64,000 nucleotides of DNA from Aquipseudomonas alcaligenes NBRC 14159 (GTDB lineage Bacteria; Pseudomonadota; Gammaproteobacteria; Pseudomonadales; Pseudomonadaceae), in NCBI RefSeq assembly GCF_000467105.1, contig NZ_BATI01000036.1:1-64000 (forward strand), read 5' to 3'. A model generated the notes under the pieces. The model ran no database searches. It was not told the DNA's origin and saw only the letters and a program-made list of their open reading frames with translations. A program made the translations under genes and the position numbers. Below, piece by piece: positions 25,546 to 34,215 of the stretch (position 1 is its first letter; each line of letters begins with the position of its first letter).

Positions 25546-26379
25546 ATGCCTACTGTCCGTTCCTCCCTGATCCTCGGCGCCGCCCTGCTGGCGGCCGCCA
25601 ACCTGCCACTGCAGGCCCAGGCCGCCTCGCGCTGCACCTCGACCGCCACCAGCATCAGCTGCAGCGCACAGACGGCCTGGATCGACTCCGGCAGCGCCGG
25701 CCAGCGCAAGGTGGTGTTCCAGGTACCGACCGGTAGCGCACCCAGCGCAGGCTGGCCGGTCGCCCTGCTGTTCCATGGCTCGCTGGTGCGGGTCAGTGGC
25801 TTCACCTACGCCAGCGATGCGCCCTTCGGCGGCTACCACCAGGGCGAGCTGGTACGCGCCCTGCTCGACAGCGGCTATGCGGTGATCGCCCCCAACGCGC
25901 TGACCGCCGCCGAAGCCTGGCAGACCAACGACCCGCAGTACGCCGAGGACTACGCGGCGAGCAACGATCAGCTGTTCTTCAACAACCTGTTCAAGGCAAT
26001 GGGCGCCGGCCGCTTTGGCAAGCTCGACCCTGCGCGCTGGTATGCCAGCGGTATCTCCAGTGGCGGCTACAACACCAGCCGCATGGCCTTGTCCTTCCCT
26101 GGCCGCTTCAAGGCGCTGGCCATCCAGTCGGCGTCCTGGGCCACCTGCGTCGGTGCGCGCTGCGAGCTGCCGCAGACGCTGCCGGCCGCCCATCCGCCGA
26201 CCCTGTTCCTCCACGGCATGGCCGACCGCGTGGTGCCCTGGAGCAGCATGCAGCCCTACCATGACGGCCTGCTCTACCAGGGCGTGGAGACGGCCCTGCA
26301 CAGCGAGGCCGACGGCGGCCACGAGTGGTTCGCCGCTTCGCCCGTAAAGATCCTCGACTGGTTCCAGCGCCACCCCTGA
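25546..26379 (+). CDS. phaZ: Extracellular mcl-PHA depolymerase, copy 1
   Basis: A 277-aa secreted alpha/beta hydrolase with a Sec signal (cleavage near AQA-A, residue 26). The lipase box is GISSGG with Ser172; Asp227 (GMADRV) and His259 (GGHEWF) complete the triad. These match in place and sequence the S172/D228/H260 triad and GISSG box I recall for the P. fluorescens GK13 medium-chain-length PHA depolymerase (278 aa). It would hydrolyse external polyhydroxyalkanoate. The start has AGGAG upstream. The Cys pairs at 30/39 and 201/206 may be disulfides. A paralogue follows in tandem; the DUF1302 gene is divergent. Confidence 0.82.
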   Translation: MPTVRSSLILGAALLAAANLPLQAQAASRCTSTATSISCSAQTAWIDSGSAGQRKVVFQVPTGSAPSAGWPVALLFHGSLVRVSGFTYASDAPFGGYHQGELVRALLDSGYAVIAPNALTAAEAWQTNDPQYAEDYAASNDQLFFNNLFKAMGAGRFGKLDPARWYASGISSGGYNTSRMALSFPGRFKALAIQSASWATCVGARCELPQTLPAAHPPTLFLHGMADRVVPWSSMQPYHDGLLYQGVETALHSEADGGHEWFAASPVKILDWFQRHP

Positions 26380-26387
26380 GCCCGCCC

Positions 26388-26409
26388 GCCCCGTCCGCCC
26401 GGACGGGGC
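26388..26409 (+). terminator. Terminator-like hairpin after phaZ copy 1
   Basis: GCCCCGTCC-gccc-GGACGGGGC forms a perfect 9-bp stem 8 bases after the stop of the first depolymerase. There is no T-run, so strength is uncertain. It would separate the two paralogues into different transcripts. Confidence 0.5.
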
Positions 26410-26477
26410 CACTCCAGCCAGCACGGCACTGACCGAGCCCAGCAGCGCCTTGCCCGACGTGCACCTGCAGTATTTGA

Positions 26478-26488
26478 CGGAATCGGAA
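26478..26488. promoter_or_regulatory. CGGAATCGGAA motif before phaZ copy 2
   Basis: This is the same 11-mer as at 25346, followed by TTCCTG so that GGAATTCC is palindromic. It lies 57 bases before the second depolymerase start. Recurrence in two promoter regions of one gene group suggests a common regulator. Confidence 0.45.
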
Positions 26489-26544
26489 TTCCTGTTTCTA
26501 TTCAGTGAGCGGTACGCCCAACAACAACGCCGGAGATCGCCGCC

Positions 26545-27375
26545 ATGATCGCTTCCCGCACCCTGCTCTGCTGCCTGCTCCTGCTCTGCTCCCTGCCCGC
26601 CCTGGCCGACTCGCGCTGCAGCGAAAGGCCGAAGTCGTTGCTGTTGCCCGCCAAGATCAGCTGCAGCCACCAGACCACCTGGATCGATTCCGGCGTGATC
26701 GGCGCCCGCCAGGTGATCTACCAGACGCCACTGGGCACGCCGCCCGCCGGCGGCTGGCCGGTGGTGCTGGTCTACCAGGGCTCGTTCTTCCCGCTGGACA
26801 ACTTCACCTACTACAGCAACCAGCCGTTCGGCGGCTTCTACGAGGGCAAGCTGATCCGCACCCTGCTCGACAACGGCTACGCGGTGATCGCCCCCAGCGC
26901 GCCGGCCGACCTGTTCTGGCAGACCAACATCCCCGGCCTGGCGCAGGCCTACGAGCTGAGCACCGACTACGACTTCCTCGGCAACGTGCTGGCGGCCATC
27001 GCCGCCGGCCACTTCGGCCCGCTCGACGCGCAGCGCCAGTACGCCACCGGCATCAGCAGCGGCGGCTACAACACCAGCCGCATGGCGGTGTCCTTCCCCG
27101 GCAAATTCCGCGCCCTGGCCATCCAGTCCGGCTCCTATGCCACCTGCAGCGGGCCGCTGTGCGTGGTACCGGAGCTGCCCGCCGACCACCCGCCGACCCT
27201 GTTCGTGCATGGCTTCATCGATGCGGTAGTGCCCTGGTGGAGCATGGACCTGTACTACGACCGCCTGCTTTATCAGGGCATCGAAACGGCGCGCTACACC
27301 GAGCCGCTGGGCAGCCACGAGTGGTTCGCCGCCTCACCGGGCAAGATCCTCGCCTGGTTCGCGGCCCACCCATAA
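26545..27375 (+). CDS. phaZ: Extracellular mcl-PHA depolymerase, copy 2
   Basis: A 276-aa paralogue of the gene just upstream, with signal peptide (LLCCLLLLCSLPALA). It keeps GISSGGYNTSRM with Ser172, Asp226 and His258 and the WIDSG, QPFGG and GYAVIAP blocks. The N-terminal region and the loop around 115-140 differ, so substrate or surface binding may differ. The pair looks like an old tandem duplication, with its own hairpin and motif between. The start has a GGAGATC site. Role as for copy 1. Confidence 0.8.
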   Translation: MIASRTLLCCLLLLCSLPALADSRCSERPKSLLLPAKISCSHQTTWIDSGVIGARQVIYQTPLGTPPAGGWPVVLVYQGSFFPLDNFTYYSNQPFGGFYEGKLIRTLLDNGYAVIAPSAPADLFWQTNIPGLAQAYELSTDYDFLGNVLAAIAAGHFGPLDAQRQYATGISSGGYNTSRMAVSFPGKFRALAIQSGSYATCSGPLCVVPELPADHPPTLFVHGFIDAVVPWWSMDLYYDRLLYQGIETARYTEPLGSHEWFAASPGKILAWFAAHP

Positions 27376-27416
27376 CGCCAAACGCATCACAAACTGGCAA
27401 TCTGCTACCATCGCGA

Positions 27417-27435
27417 CCGGCCGCCCGGCGGCCGG
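27417..27435. other. GC-rich palindrome before a small hypothetical gene
   Basis: CCGGCCGCC and GGCGGCCGG are 9-bp arms around a single base. It lies in the 70-bp gap after the second depolymerase and just before the GTG at 27446. It could end the depolymerase transcript; no T-run follows. Confidence 0.35.
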
Positions 27436-27445
27436 CCCGACCATC

Positions 27446-27799
27446 GTGGACAAGGACCACACGTTGCAGAACCTGCGCACCTCCGACAACGGCAGCTACA
27501 TCGACTTCCTCCGCGATCGGCTCAACGAGCTGGGCATCGAGGCCATCGCCTGCGACCTCGGCGAGGAAGCCCGCGGTCATCGCTACGCCCTGCTGCTGCC
27601 GCATGACGGCGACGCGCCGCGTGCCTGGCAGGCGCTCCATCAGGCGCCGGGCGAGCATGAGCACCACCTGCAGCTCGCCGACGCGCGGGACAACCGCCTG
27701 ATCGCCTTCTGCCGCTCCGCTGCCGTGCGCCGCGCCAGCCTGGCGCTACTGGCCCTGGTGCTGCTCGGCAGCCTGGCCGAAGCCCTGCTGCAACACTAG
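27446..27799 (+). CDS. Small hypothetical protein with C-terminal TM helix
   Basis: A 117-aa protein. The first possible start is GTG at 27446; a TTG at 27464 with AAGGA 7 bases upstream is an alternative. The soluble N-terminal part (residues 1-85) has the ordered look of a small alpha/beta domain (YIDFLRDRLNELGIEAIACDLGEEARGHRYALLLP). A single hydrophobic helix (ASLALLALVLLGSLAEALL) closes the protein, so it may be tail-anchored. No family is recognised. It converges on the CobW gene, overlapping it by four bases. Confidence 0.6.
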   Translation: MDKDHTLQNLRTSDNGSYIDFLRDRLNELGIEAIACDLGEEARGHRYALLLPHDGDAPRAWQALHQAPGEHEHHLQLADARDNRLIAFCRSAAVRRASLALLALVLLGSLAEALLQH

Positions 27800-28761
27800 C
27801 GGCGCCGACAGGCCAGCAGTCCGGCCTGCAGCGCCTGCGCCTGCTGCGGCGCGGCGAAAATCAGCTCCAGGCGCGAATCGCGCCGCCACTCACTGTCTCG
27901 CCACTGCAGCGCCGCGCCTTGCAGCGCGTTGGCCGAGTGCCAGCCGCTCTCGCCGTGCAGCACCAGCTTGGCCCGCCGCCAAGGCAGCCCGGCCAGCCAG
28001 GCCTGCACCCGTTCCAGTTCGAATACCTGAGAAGGATGTACCCGCCAGCCGATGCTCCAGCCCTCAGCCTGCGCCTGCACCTGGCAGATCGGCTCCTGCG
28101 GGTCACGCCAGATCTGCGCCAGCGGCTCGCGCCCGGCGGCCGGCAGCCCGTTGTCCTGCTCCGGTCCGGCCTGCACGTTACTGCCGGGCAGCTCGGCGAA
28201 GTCCAGCTCGCCCTGGCAGGTCCAGCGCATTGGCAGCATCGGCAGCTGCGCCTGCAGCCGCGCGCGCGCCATCTCGTCCAGGCCCTCCGCCTTGTTCAGC
28301 AGCAACAGGCCGGCCAGCGCCAGGGTCGCCTGCTGGCTCTCCGGCAGTGCCTGCCCGGCGGCCAGGGCGGCGGCGTCCAGCACCAGCACCGGCGGCTGCA
28401 GAGCCAGCACCCCGGCCCAGGGCGCCTGGCCCAGCTGACGCAGCAGTTCCGCAGGGTGGCCCAGACCGGAGGGCTCGATCAGCAGGCGATCCGGCCGCGC
28501 CTGGCGCAGCAGGCGGGCCAGGCCGACCTGGAAAGGCGCGCCGGCCACGCAGCACAGACAGCCGCCGGGGATCTCGCTCAGGCTGACGCCGTCGTAGGAG
28601 CCGGTCAGCAGCGCCTGGTCCAGGCCAATCTGGCCGAACTCGTTGATCAACACCGCCCAGCGCTCATGCGCCGGTTTATGCGCCAACAGATGGCGGATCA
28701 GGCTGGTCTTTCCAGCCCCCAGGGGGCCGGCGATGAGATGGGTCGGGATATTCGCGAGCAT
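27796..28761 (-). CDS. CobW/COG0523 family GTPase
   Basis: A 321-aa G3E GTPase. Walker A is GPLGAGKTS (12-20), the metal-binding GGCLCC (Cys68, Cys70, Cys71) follows, then IEPSGLGHP and NKAEGLD for guanine recognition. A C-terminal CobW_C domain has WSIGWRVHPSQVF. Such proteins deliver or sort metals (Zn, Co) using GTP. The start at 28761 is the first Met before the P-loop; the frame upstream to 29082 is non-coding shadow of the + strand gene. It is a second, divergent COG0523 member in the window beside the zinc-type one at 29967, so it may belong to the same metal response. Confidence 0.85.
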   Translation of the reverse strand: MLANIPTHLIAGPLGAGKTSLIRHLLAHKPAHERWAVLINEFGQIGLDQALLTGSYDGVSLSEIPGGCLCCVAGAPFQVGLARLLRQARPDRLLIEPSGLGHPAELLRQLGQAPWAGVLALQPPVLVLDAAALAAGQALPESQQATLALAGLLLLNKAEGLDEMARARLQAQLPMLPMRWTCQGELDFAELPGSNVQAGPEQDNGLPAAGREPLAQIWRDPQEPICQVQAQAEGWSIGWRVHPSQVFELERVQAWLAGLPWRRAKLVLHGESGWHSANALQGAALQWRDSEWRRDSRLELIFAAPQQAQALQAGLLACRRR

Positions 28762-28831
28762 GGCGCTATGGTGCGGTTTCACGCGGCCGCGGGAAAGGCT
28801 AAAGTCGCCGCTTTGTTCGAGGAGAGATGCG

Positions 28832-29185
28832 ATGCGCGCGATGCTTGCCCTGCTGTTGCTGAGCCTGGCCGGCCAGGCCTGGGCCGAGGCCTGCGTGGTG
28901 CATGCCGAAGGCAAGCAGGTGGAGGTGAAGCTCTGCCAGCAGAACCGCAGCATCCCGGCCAATCTGTTCCGCACCGGCTTCTGCGCCCCGCAACTGCAGG
29001 GGCAGAAGGTCGAGGTCAGCTTCGCCGGGCAATGCCCAACCGGCGCCTTCGGCGAATGCCGCAACGCCAAGGTGCAGGGCACGCCCTACCAGCAGGACAT
29101 CCACTACTACGGCGTGGCCAGCGACGCCCGCTACCTCAAGCCCGCCTGCGAGCAGCAGAGCAAGGGCGTGTGGATGACGCGCTAG
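28832..29185 (+). CDS. Small exported Cys-rich protein
   Basis: A 117-aa protein. The start at 28832 has GGAGAG upstream and yields a signal peptide (MLALLLLSLAGQAWA). The mature part of about 100 aa has six Cys (ACVV, KLCQQ, GFCAP, GQCPT, GECRN, PACEQ), suggesting a disulfide-bonded periplasmic protein. I do not recognise the family. Its TAG stop is the first three bases of the repeat element at 29183. It is divergent from the CobW gene, which suggests joint metal-linked regulation, unproven. Confidence 0.65.
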   Translation: MRAMLALLLLSLAGQAWAEACVVHAEGKQVEVKLCQQNRSIPANLFRTGFCAPQLQGQKVEVSFAGQCPTGAFGECRNAKVQGTPYQQDIHYYGVASDARYLKPACEQQSKGVWMTR

Positions 29186-29328
29186 CAGGCTGTTGAAAAA
29201 CGTTGGCGAGGCCGCCAGCGCAAGGCAAAAACAGGCGAAAAAGCGCAGTTTACAAGTGGTAAATGAGCATTTTGAGCCTGTTTTTAACGCTGCGATGGCA
29301 ACGCAGGTAGTTTTTCAACGGTCTGCTA
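29183..29328. mobile_element. Short MITE-like inverted-repeat element
   Basis: About 146 bp bounded by imperfect 19-bp terminal inverted repeats: TAGCAGGCTGTTGAAAAAC at left and, on the other strand, TAGCAGACCGTTGAAAAAC at right (two differences). The interior also pairs in parts (AAAACAGGC / GCCTGTTTTT). No transposase is encoded. I recall very similar sequences scattered in intergenic spaces of several Pseudomonas genomes. The two ends coincide exactly with the TAG stops of the convergent flanking genes. It may also act as a bidirectional terminator. Confidence 0.7.
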
Positions 29329-29966
29329 GGCCAGCCAGTCCAGGGTCAGCAGCAGGCGGCGCTCGCCCGGCGACGGTGTCGGCGAGCGATGAATCAGCCC
29401 GGCGCCTTCGTTACCCGACCACTTCTCGCCCTTGGCCAGCGCCACCCAGCCGGCCTGCAGACGCTGGATGCGCTCGCTGTCACTCGGCTCGGCCTGAGCG
29501 TCGCCGAGACGGCGGCGGTCCATGCCACCCTCCTCCAGCCATTCGCTGGCCACCCCGGCATAGGTGCTGATCAGCCGCAGCGGCACATGGTCGACGTGAA
29601 AACGCGGGCACATCGGCTTGGCCAGGCTGCGCAGGCGCAGGCCGATGCGTCGGGCACCGAGCAGGCAGGCAAAGGCCTCGACCAGCCAGGTGAGATCGGC
29701 AATGAAGGCGTCATAGCCATGAAAATCCGCCTGCGCCCGCAGCAGCGCGGGCAGGCGCAGCTGCTCGTCGGCGCCGACCTCGATCTGCACCGACTCCGAG
29801 ACCTCCAGCGGCTGGGCCAGCAGGATGCGCGCGAAGTCCTCGACCTGTGGCGCCAGGCGCCGCTGCCAGACCGCCAGGTTGACGCCCTCCTGCAGCGCCT
29901 CGGCGAGAACCTCGGGGTCGGCCCCAAGGCACGCGCGGGGCGGCGGGCGCAGCTTGAGCGCCAGCA

Positions 29967-29967
<1 letters not shown>
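29326..29967 (-). CDS. DUF1826 family protein of the zinc-limitation block
   Basis: A 213-aa protein matching DUF1826: WQRRLAPQVEDFARILLA, ADFHGYDAFIADLTWLVEAFACLLGARRIGLRL, CPRFHVDHVPLRLISTYAG and GAGLIHRSP. The His/Cys pattern resembles a metal site, but the chemistry is unknown. The start at 29967 shares one base with the stop of the upstream COG0523 gene (TGATG). In P. aeruginosa the orthologue PA5534 lies next to zigA and is Zur-controlled. The stop codon lies in the end of the repeat element. Confidence 0.82.
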
Positions 29968-31164
<1,197 letters not shown>

Positions 31165-31172
<8 letters not shown>

Positions 31173-31257
31173 TGGGGTTTCCTCGCAGCTCGCGTTGTTC
31201 CTGACGTTCCTTGGCCTCGACGCCCAGGCTGGCGAACGCCTGCTGCGCCTGGTTCAG
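31165..31257 (-). pseudogene. Probable remnant of dksA2 (TraR/DksA family)
   Basis: On the minus strand just before zigA, a frame with no ATG reads LNQAQQAFASLGVEAKERQE followed by QREL and ends at a TAA inside the first zigA codons. The left part resembles the N-terminal AQQAFF block of Pseudomonas DksA-like proteins and the right part their C-terminal IEAKERQEQRE block, as if the middle had been deleted. P. aeruginosa has dksA2 (PA5536) at exactly this place. The call is from remembered motifs and synteny; a chance match is possible. Confidence 0.4.
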
Positions 31258-31320
31258 ACAGGTGTCGGCAAGTCGGCCTCGCTGAGCACAGGCAGGTCTC
31301 GTCAGTGTCGATCTATTTTT

Positions 31321-31333
31321 GTTATAACATAAC
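31321..31333. promoter_or_regulatory. Zur box
   Basis: GTTAT-AAC-ATAAC is a perfect 5-3-5 palindrome that fits the GTTATnnnATAAC core of gammaproteobacterial Zur sites. It lies between divergent folE2 and zigA, both classic zinc-limitation genes, 32 bases before the folE2 start. It is expected to repress both directions when zinc is plentiful. Confidence 0.8.
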
Positions 31334-31364
31334 GCAAACTGGAGAAATCAACCCCGGATCACCG

Positions 31365-32258
31365 ATGAACGCCCCGACCCTCCCCGATATCGCCATGCAA
31401 ATCAGCACCCAGACGCAGCCCGCGCTGGACTTCGTCGGCATGCAGCAGATCGCCCTGCCCGTGCAGTTGGCCGGCACGCCGCTGGCCTGTAGGGTGGACG
31501 CCGGGGTCAGCCTGGATGACGCCAGCGCGCGGGGCATTCACATGTCGCGCCTGTACCTGGCGCTGCAGGACCTGGAACACCAGCCGCTGACCCTGCCGGC
31601 CGTGCAGCAGGTACTGCGCCAGTTCCTGGACAGCCACGCAGGCCTGGCGCAGCGCGCCTACCTCAACCTGCGCGGCGAGCTGCTGCTCAAGCGCCCGGCA
31701 CTGATCAGCCCGCTGGCCGGCTGGAAGGCCTACCCCGTGGCACTCAACACCCGCCTGGACGCCAGGGGGTTTCACGTGGAACTGCAGCTGACACTGGGCT
31801 ATTCCTCGACCTGCCCATGCTCGGCGGCGCTGGCCCGGCAACTGATTCAGCAGCGATTTATTAATGATTTTGCAGGTAAATCACTCGATCATGCGGACAT
31901 CCTGGACTGGCTCGGCAGCTCAGAAGGCATTCTCGCCACGCCCCATAGCCAGCGCAGCGAGGCGCGCCTGCAGCTGCGCCTGGACCCGACTCTGCAAGAG
32001 CTGCCGCTGCTGCACTGGCTGGACAGCGCCGAGGCCGCCCTGGGCACCGCCCTGCAGACGGCGGTCAAGCGCGCCGATGAGCAGGCCTTCGCCCTGGCCA
32101 ACGGGCAGAACCTGATGTTCTGCGAGGACGCCGCACGCCGCCTGCATCGAGCCTTGCGGGCGCAAAACGGGCTGCTCGGCTTTGCCCTGGAGGTGGTGCA
32201 CGCCGAAAGCCTGCATGCCCACGATGCAGCGGCCCAGGGCAGCTGGAACTGGCGCTGA
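31365..32258 (+). CDS. folE2: GTP cyclohydrolase FolE2 (zinc-independent)
   Basis: A 297-aa GCYH-IB enzyme that makes dihydroneopterin triphosphate for folate and can use metals other than zinc, replacing FolE under zinc limitation. The family signature GYSSTCPCSAALA holds the catalytic Cys150 and Cys152, with VDAGVSLDDASARGIHMSRLY at 44-64 and ENLMFCEDAAR-like NLMFCEDAARRL near the end. The start at 31365 is taken over 31305 because the upstream frame runs through the Zur box. It is convergent with a DUF2207 gene, 3 bp apart. Confidence 0.9.
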   Translation: MNAPTLPDIAMQISTQTQPALDFVGMQQIALPVQLAGTPLACRVDAGVSLDDASARGIHMSRLYLALQDLEHQPLTLPAVQQVLRQFLDSHAGLAQRAYLNLRGELLLKRPALISPLAGWKAYPVALNTRLDARGFHVELQLTLGYSSTCPCSAALARQLIQQRFINDFAGKSLDHADILDWLGSSEGILATPHSQRSEARLQLRLDPTLQELPLLHWLDSAEAALGTALQTAVKRADEQAFALANGQNLMFCEDAARRLHRALRAQNGLLGFALEVVHAESLHAHDAAAQGSWNWR

Positions 32259-32261
32259 GAC

Positions 32262-34163
32262 CTACCAGCCGCCCCCGCCGCCACCACCGCTACCACCGCC
32301 GGAGGAACCGCCTCCCGAGGATGCAGAACCACCGCTGGAACTCGGCGCGCTCGGCATGGAACGAGAGGTCGACGACTGCCTGACCGGGGTCTCGACACAG
32401 GCGCTGGCCACTCCGCGATAGAGGCTGGGCGCAAGCTCGCGGTTGATACCCTCGGCGTCACGCCCCAGCGACCAGCCTGGCCGATACTCGCGCAGTTGCG
32501 GCTCGATCAACCCGGCAGCCAGAGCCGTGACGAAACGCGCCGTCCACTGTTCCTCCACCCCCAGCGCCATGGCATAGGGCAGGTGCCGCTCATACTGCGC
32601 GATGTTCATGGGCGGCGCGGCCCCGGCCTGCGCCAGGCTATCCTCCTCGGCCAGCTGCAGGTACTCGCGATAGCCAGCCAGCTCATCCAGCAGCTGTCGC
32701 CCCTCAGACGTCGACGCCGGCAGCAGAAAGCGGAACAGCAGCACCTGCAGCCAGAGCAGTACGATCGCAAGCAGCGTGTAGTCGCCGACGCGCGTGGCCA
32801 ACCCGCCCAATGCGATCAACGCGAACAGCAGGGCGACGAGGCCTCCCGCCACCGTGCCGTCGCGTAGCAACAGCAGCCCAAAACCACCGAGCACCAGAGC
32901 CACCAGGGACAGCCCCGCCACCTCCTTGACGGCGGCGCCCTCGATACTGCCGAACAGCAGAATCAGGGTCGCGATGGCCGCAATGCCCGCCCCGATCAGC
33001 CAGGCATCGCTGTTCGATGAACGATAGCGCTCGGCGAAGCGCTGCAGCTGCGTGTTCAACGCGGCACGCGCGCTCTGCAGGCGCGGCTGGAACTTGCTCC
33101 CCAGCGGCAATGGCTGCTCCTCGGCAAACAGCTGATCGAGCAGCTTGCGCTCCTCAAAGTTCGCCGCCTCGCTCGCCAGGCTGCCGCGCTGCAGCAGCAG
33201 ATTGCCGGCTTCGGCCTCGAACCTGAGCAGTCCGCGTATTGCCATATCGGTGAGACTCACACCCAGCTCGCGCACACCGTCGAGACCACCCGCGAAACCG
33301 CGATGCCAGAGAAAACTGACCATGGCCGGGCTCAGCCCCTCGGGCGGCTCGTAGCGCGGCACCATCAACCCGGGCCTGGGATCACGCCCCAGGCGATACC
33401 AGCACAGGCCATAGAAGCCCAACAGCACGAGCACGGCCAATGCGCCCTTGGGCACCTGGGGGTTGTCGACCAGCAGGCGCCAGGTGCGTTGCCAGGCTGC
33501 CGGCCGAGTCACCAGCCCGGACTGCCAGTCCACTGCCAGGGTCAGCCCCTCGCCTGGATCCAGTGTCTCCGTGCTGACGACCTCCAGACGTGCGTCGTCG
33601 CGCGCCACGATGCGGTAGTCGCGCCCTTGCGCACCCTTGAACCCCGTGTAGGCATGCGCCGCCCCCAGCCGCGCACCCTCGGGCAGCAGCACCTCGACAC
33701 GGGTCTCGAGAATCGGCAATGCCCAGCTATTGCCGGTGACGTTCCAGTAAAGCTCGTCACGCTGCTCACTCTGCAGCAACTGCGGGTCGACACGGTAACG
33801 CAGCTCATAGGTATGCCGCCCCGGTTCGAGCAGGCGATCCGCACTGCCCAGATAGAGCCGCTCGCCATAGGTCTCGCGCACGGCCCTGGTACTTTCCGGC
33901 TGGCCGTTGCGTGTGGCTCCGAGCCACTGGATCGGCGTGCTGCGCTGCAGGCCAGGGCTCAGGCGATAGAGATCCGGCAGCTCGCGATAGATACCGCGCC
34001 GAATCTGCTCGCCCTGCGCCTGCACCACGATGCGCTCGCTGACCAGCAACAGGCCATCGCGCTGCACCTGCAGCGTCGCGGCAAAGGATTCGATGACCTC
34101 GGCAGCCTGCACCGACAACGACAGACAGGCGCAAAACAGCAGGGAAAACAGCCTTCCTGGCAT
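32262..34163 (-). CDS. DUF2207 membrane protein, copy 2 of tandem pair
   Basis: A 633-aa protein. The start at 34163 has AAGGAG 7 bases upstream and a signal peptide (MPGRLFSLLFCACLSLSVQA). The extracytoplasmic DUF2207 domain has SERIVVQAQGEQIRRGIYRELP and RDELYWNVTGNSWALPI. A TM helix near 235-252 and a second hydrophobic region near 400-490 (several helices) follow, then a Ser/Gly-rich tail that ends in a long Gly run and a final Trp. It is paralogous to the next gene and co-transcribed with it and LemA. DUF2207 proteins are thought to act at the membrane; function is unknown. Confidence 0.8.
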   Translation of the reverse strand: MPGRLFSLLFCACLSLSVQAAEVIESFAATLQVQRDGLLLVSERIVVQAQGEQIRRGIYRELPDLYRLSPGLQRSTPIQWLGATRNGQPESTRAVRETYGERLYLGSADRLLEPGRHTYELRYRVDPQLLQSEQRDELYWNVTGNSWALPILETRVEVLLPEGARLGAAHAYTGFKGAQGRDYRIVARDDARLEVVSTETLDPGEGLTLAVDWQSGLVTRPAAWQRTWRLLVDNPQVPKGALAVLVLLGFYGLCWYRLGRDPRPGLMVPRYEPPEGLSPAMVSFLWHRGFAGGLDGVRELGVSLTDMAIRGLLRFEAEAGNLLLQRGSLASEAANFEERKLLDQLFAEEQPLPLGSKFQPRLQSARAALNTQLQRFAERYRSSNSDAWLIGAGIAAIATLILLFGSIEGAAVKEVAGLSLVALVLGGFGLLLLRDGTVAGGLVALLFALIALGGLATRVGDYTLLAIVLLWLQVLLFRFLLPASTSEGRQLLDELAGYREYLQLAEEDSLAQAGAAPPMNIAQYERHLPYAMALGVEEQWTARFVTALAAGLIEPQLREYRPGWSLGRDAEGINRELAPSLYRGVASACVETPVRQSSTSRSMPSAPSSSGGSASSGGGSSGGGSGGGGGGGW

Positions 34164-34215
34164 GAGTAAACTCCTTGTAGGCACCCGAAGGCGCCGGGTT
34201 AGGCGGTGAAGCGAC

